Assembly: GCF_028416635.1 (NCBI RefSeq)
Contig: NZ_CP114013.1
Span: 4,588,001-4,652,000 of the forward strand
Direction: 5' to 3'
DNA from: Baekduia alba
GTDB taxonomy: Bacteria > Actinomycetota > Thermoleophilia > Solirubrobacterales > Solirubrobacteraceae
DNA length: 64,000 nucleotides
The notes under the pieces are model-generated. The model saw only the letters and a program-made list of their open reading frames with translations, was not told the DNA's origin and did not search any database. Both the position numbers and the translations under genes were made by a program. Positions within the stretch are counted from its first letter, which is position 1, and each line of letters opens with the position of its first letter. Below, in pieces: positions 61,689-64,000 of the stretch.

Positions 61689-63121
61689 GCGCACTGCGTC
61701 GCGCGCTGGTTGCCGTTGTGCTCCTGTTGACCTTGACCTGCGCCTCCTCGGCCCAGGCGAAGGGCCCGAGCGTCAAGGCGGAGCTGACCCGGCTGCAGGA
61801 CGCCGGCCAGCTCGACGCGCCCACCGCCGACGGCTACCGGACCGCCTACGACGACGCGCGCGAGACCCTCAGGCGGCTCTCCGGCTTCCGGCGCGTCCAA
61901 CTGCGCGCGGTGATCCGCAACGTCGACGCCGCCGCCTCCGGCCACCTCTTCATCCCGACGCGGCTCAAGGCGGAGTTCCTGACGCTCCAGCGCAACCGCG
62001 AATATTGGCCCGCCCACCCGTCGCCCCTCCCCCGCGCCGGTCAGCGCACGACCTTCGCCGGCTCGCAGATCGTGTGGCAGTTCTACCCCGGCCAGGGCTG
62101 GCAGATCCAGTGGCTCGGGACGTTCGGCAAGGCCAACGCCCTGTGGATGGTCAAGACGCGCGACGACGACCTGCGCCGCCTGCTCGACGAGGCGCTCGGC
62201 CTGGCGACCCAGCGCGCCGGCGGGATCGCCTTCGAGTACCTGTTCACCTTCGACGGCGGCCGGCCCCCGTGGGTCAGCGGCCTGGCGCAGGGCACCGCGC
62301 TGTCGGCGCTGTCGCGCGGCGCCGTGCGGCTGCGCGACAACCGGTACTTCGACGCCGCCCGCACCGCGCTGGGGATCTTCAAGACGCCGCCGCCCACCGG
62401 CGTGCTGCGCAGGACGAGCAACGGCTCGCACTACCTCCAGTACTCCTACGCGCCGCGGCTGCGGATCGTCAACGGCTTCACGCAGTCGCTCAACGGCCTG
62501 CACGACTTCGCGGCGCTCGCCAACGACGCCGAGGGCCGCGCGCTCTTCGCCGCCGGCGAGAAGGCGCTGCGCGCCGAGCTCCCGGGCTTCGACACCGGCG
62601 CGTGGTCGCTGTACTCGAAGCCGGGGGCGGAGTCCGACCTCGGCTACCACAAGGTCCTGCGTGACTTCCTGCGCGGGCTCTGCGACCGCCTCGGCGGATC
62701 GGGCGCGCAGGCCGCGCAGGTGCAGGCGCCGCCGGCCGGCGCCACGACGCCGGCGCCGGCCGCGACCGCCGACCCCAAGCTCTACTGCGACACCGCGCGG
62801 CGCTTCACCGCCGACCTCACGACCAAGCCCAAGCTGGAGATCACGGCGCCCGCGAAGGCGCTGCGCGCGAAGGTCGACGCCCACGTGCCGTTCACGCTCT
62901 CGAAGATCGCGACCGTGACCATCACCGCGACTCGCGCCGGCCAGGTCGTGCTCAGCCGCACGGCGCGCCTGGCCTACGGCAAGCACTACGTGTCGATCAA
63001 GCCGTCGCGGGCCGGGCCGCTGCTGCTGCGCGTCGCCGCGACCGACCTCGCGGGCAACGGCAACGCGGCCCAGGCCACGGTCCACGTGCGCGCGGCGGCG
63101 AAGAAGCATCGCGGCGTCTAG
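61640..63121 (+). CDS. Secreted D-glucuronyl C5-epimerase-like protein
   Basis: The 493-residue protein has a signal peptide (SGALRRALVAVVLLLTLTCA, cut near SSAQAKG). The core matches the D-glucuronyl C5-epimerase C-terminal domain: GTALSALSRGAVRLRDNRYF, SYAPRLRIVNGFTQSLNGLH, FDTGAWSLYSKPGAESDLGY. It may epimerise uronic acid in a surface polysaccharide, consistent with the UDP-uronic-acid genes at 3800-5074. The C-terminal 100 residues hold a beta-sandwich-like region (KLEITAPAKALRAKVDAHV). The GTG at 61640 gives the shorter signal peptide; GTG at 61583, one repeat upstream, is equally possible. Neither has a ribosome binding site. Confidence 0.82.
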   Translation: MTTPVELPRRGRCSASGALRRALVAVVLLLTLTCASSAQAKGPSVKAELTRLQDAGQLDAPTADGYRTAYDDARETLRRLSGFRRVQLRAVIRNVDAAASGHLFIPTRLKAEFLTLQRNREYWPAHPSPLPRAGQRTTFAGSQIVWQFYPGQGWQIQWLGTFGKANALWMVKTRDDDLRRLLDEALGLATQRAGGIAFEYLFTFDGGRPPWVSGLAQGTALSALSRGAVRLRDNRYFDAARTALGIFKTPPPTGVLRRTSNGSHYLQYSYAPRLRIVNGFTQSLNGLHDFAALANDAEGRALFAAGEKALRAELPGFDTGAWSLYSKPGAESDLGYHKVLRDFLRGLCDRLGGSGAQAAQVQAPPAGATTPAPAATADPKLYCDTARRFTADLTTKPKLEITAPAKALRAKVDAHVPFTLSKIATVTITATRAGQVVLSRTARLAYGKHYVSIKPSRAGPLLLRVAATDLAGNGNAAQATVHVRAAAKKHRGV

Positions 63122-63133
63122 GCTTTCGGCTCC

Positions 63134-64000
63134 TTGGGAGCCCCGCGCACGATCCTCTACACGGGCAAGGGCGGCGTCGGCAAGACGTCCGTCGCCGCGG
63201 CCACCGCGCGCCGCTGCGCGGCCGCCGGCCTGCGCACCGTGGTCCTGAGCACCGATCCGGCGCACAGCCTCTCGGACTCGCTGGAGACGAAGCTGGGCCC
63301 GGAGCCGGTCGCGGCGGGCGACCTGCTGTGGGGCCAGGAGGTCAGCGCGCAGGACGAGATGGAGCGCAACTGGGCCGGCGTCCAGGACTGGCTCGGCGAG
63401 CTGCTGATCGCGCGCGGCGTCGACCGGATCAGCGCCGAGGAGCTGACGGTCCCGCCCGGCATGGACGAGCTGTTCAGCCTGCTGGCGATCAAGGGCCACC
63501 ACGAGTCCGGCGCGTACGACGCGGTGATCGTCGACTGCGCGCCGACCGGCGAGACGCTGCGGCTGCTGTCGTTCCCCGACGTCGCGCGCTGGTGGCTGGA
63601 CAAGGTCTTCCCGCAGCAGGGCCGGATCCTCGACGCCGCGCGACCGTTCGCGCGCGCCGTGCTCGACGTGTCGCTGCCGGGCAACGAGGTCTTCGACGAC
63701 GTGCAGCGCCTGGTCCGCAACCTCATCGCGATGAACGAGATCCTGCGCGACAACGAGCACGTCTCGGTCCGGCTGGTGATGACCCCTGACCGGATGGTGG
63801 TCGACGAGGCGCGCCGGACGTTCACCTACCTCAACCTGTACGGGTACCTGACCGACGCCGTGGTCGTCAACCGCGTCTTCGGCGCCGAGGTCGGCGACTA
63901 CTTCGGCGCCTGGCGCGACCGCCAGCAGGCCCAGCTCGCCGCGGTGCGCGACGCGTTCGCGCCCGTGCCGGTGCTCCAGGCGCCGTACTTCGAGGAGGAG
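63134..64000 (+). CDS. ArsA/GET3-family ATPase, 3' end missing
   Basis: The frame runs off the right edge at 289 residues. It has the P-loop YTGKGGVGKTSVAAATARR, STDPAHSLSDSLE and VDCAPTGETLRLLSFPD, all diagnostic of ArsA-type ATPases, which in bacteria either energise arsenite efflux or act in membrane-protein targeting. Start is TTG 63134, the nearest start in frame; other starts are unlikely because the P-loop follows within ten residues. No ars genes are visible. It follows the epimerase stop by 12 bases. Confidence 0.9.
   Translation, partial: MGAPRTILYTGKGGVGKTSVAAATARRCAAAGLRTVVLSTDPAHSLSDSLETKLGPEPVAAGDLLWGQEVSAQDEMERNWAGVQDWLGELLIARGVDRISAEELTVPPGMDELFSLLAIKGHHESGAYDAVIVDCAPTGETLRLLSFPDVARWWLDKVFPQQGRILDAARPFARAVLDVSLPGNEVFDDVQRLVRNLIAMNEILRDNEHVSVRLVMTPDRMVVDEARRTFTYLNLYGYLTDAVVVNRVFGAEVGDYFGAWRDRQQAQLAAVRDAFAPVPVLQAPYFEEE

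Overview
The window is very GC-rich, gene-dense DNA in which nearly every real gene has G or C at third codon positions. It carries the CarD, DisA, RadA, ClpC, LysS and GreA block typical of Actinomycetota. The gene content (CarD, DisA, a large ClpC, many small regulator genes, C5-epimerase-like and LytM-like cell-surface proteins, no rRNA or tRNA) suggests a soil-type actinobacterium, perhaps Solirubrobacterales/Thermoleophilia. That placement is an inference from gene order and composition; there is no marker RNA here to prove it. No phage, insertion sequence, CRISPR array or integrase was seen, so this looks like ordinary chromosome.

Layout. 1-5074 (minus) is the end of an exopolysaccharide or surface-glycan locus: a FAD oxidoreductase, a family 2 glycosyltransferase, a polyprenyl-phosphate sugar transferase, a LuxR-type regulator and a UDP-sugar dehydrogenase. 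5075-9601 is a signalling island: an exact six-copy 53-bp tandem array, two NarL/LuxR response regulators, a small atypical histidine kinase, a lone receiver protein, and a divergent histidine kinase. 9677-16623 holds a Na+/H+ antiporter, isoprenoid genes ispF and ispD split by a PHP phosphatase gene, carD, disA and radA. 16788-19325 is a small operon (VOC, PLP enzyme, CDGSH protein) plus a cyclic-nucleotide-binding protein. 19464-27020 is housekeeping: clpC, lysS, greA, dus, a DUF192 protein, coaX.

27064-34861 mixes a GST, an alpha/beta hydrolase with a divergent TetR regulator, a CDF metal exporter, the folate genes folK, folB and folP with a thioesterase gene among them, a NERD-like protein and yaaA. 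35062-42488 (minus) runs ftsH, hpt, tilS, a MerR-HTH/adenylate-cyclase fusion, an acyltransferase, an epimerase and a phasin-like protein. 42539-44023 has a nucleoside phosphorylase and a second phasin-like gene flanking a 333-base gap with three strong hairpins and C-rich loops, the best candidate for an unannotated structured RNA. 44356-52195 starts with a large three-module cell-wall hydrolase, then fdhD, a TetR-controlled drug exporter and a MarR/cupin pair. 52222-57643 is lipid and acyl-CoA metabolism with a sirtuin. 57796-64000 holds small hypothetical proteins, a Ca2+/H+ exchanger, a lipoprotein, a secreted glucuronyl C5-epimerase-like protein behind a 57-bp tandem duplication, and the start of an ArsA-type ATPase.

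Themes: operons are tight, with many ATGA, GTGA and TGATG overlaps implying translational coupling. Regulators are typically divergent from their likely targets, with clear palindromic operators between them. The features that stand out are the 53-bp array made from a response-regulator 3' end, the C-rich hairpin RNA, the duplicated start region of the epimerase, the MerR-cyclase with its palindrome, and a dispersed 30-base palindromic element.
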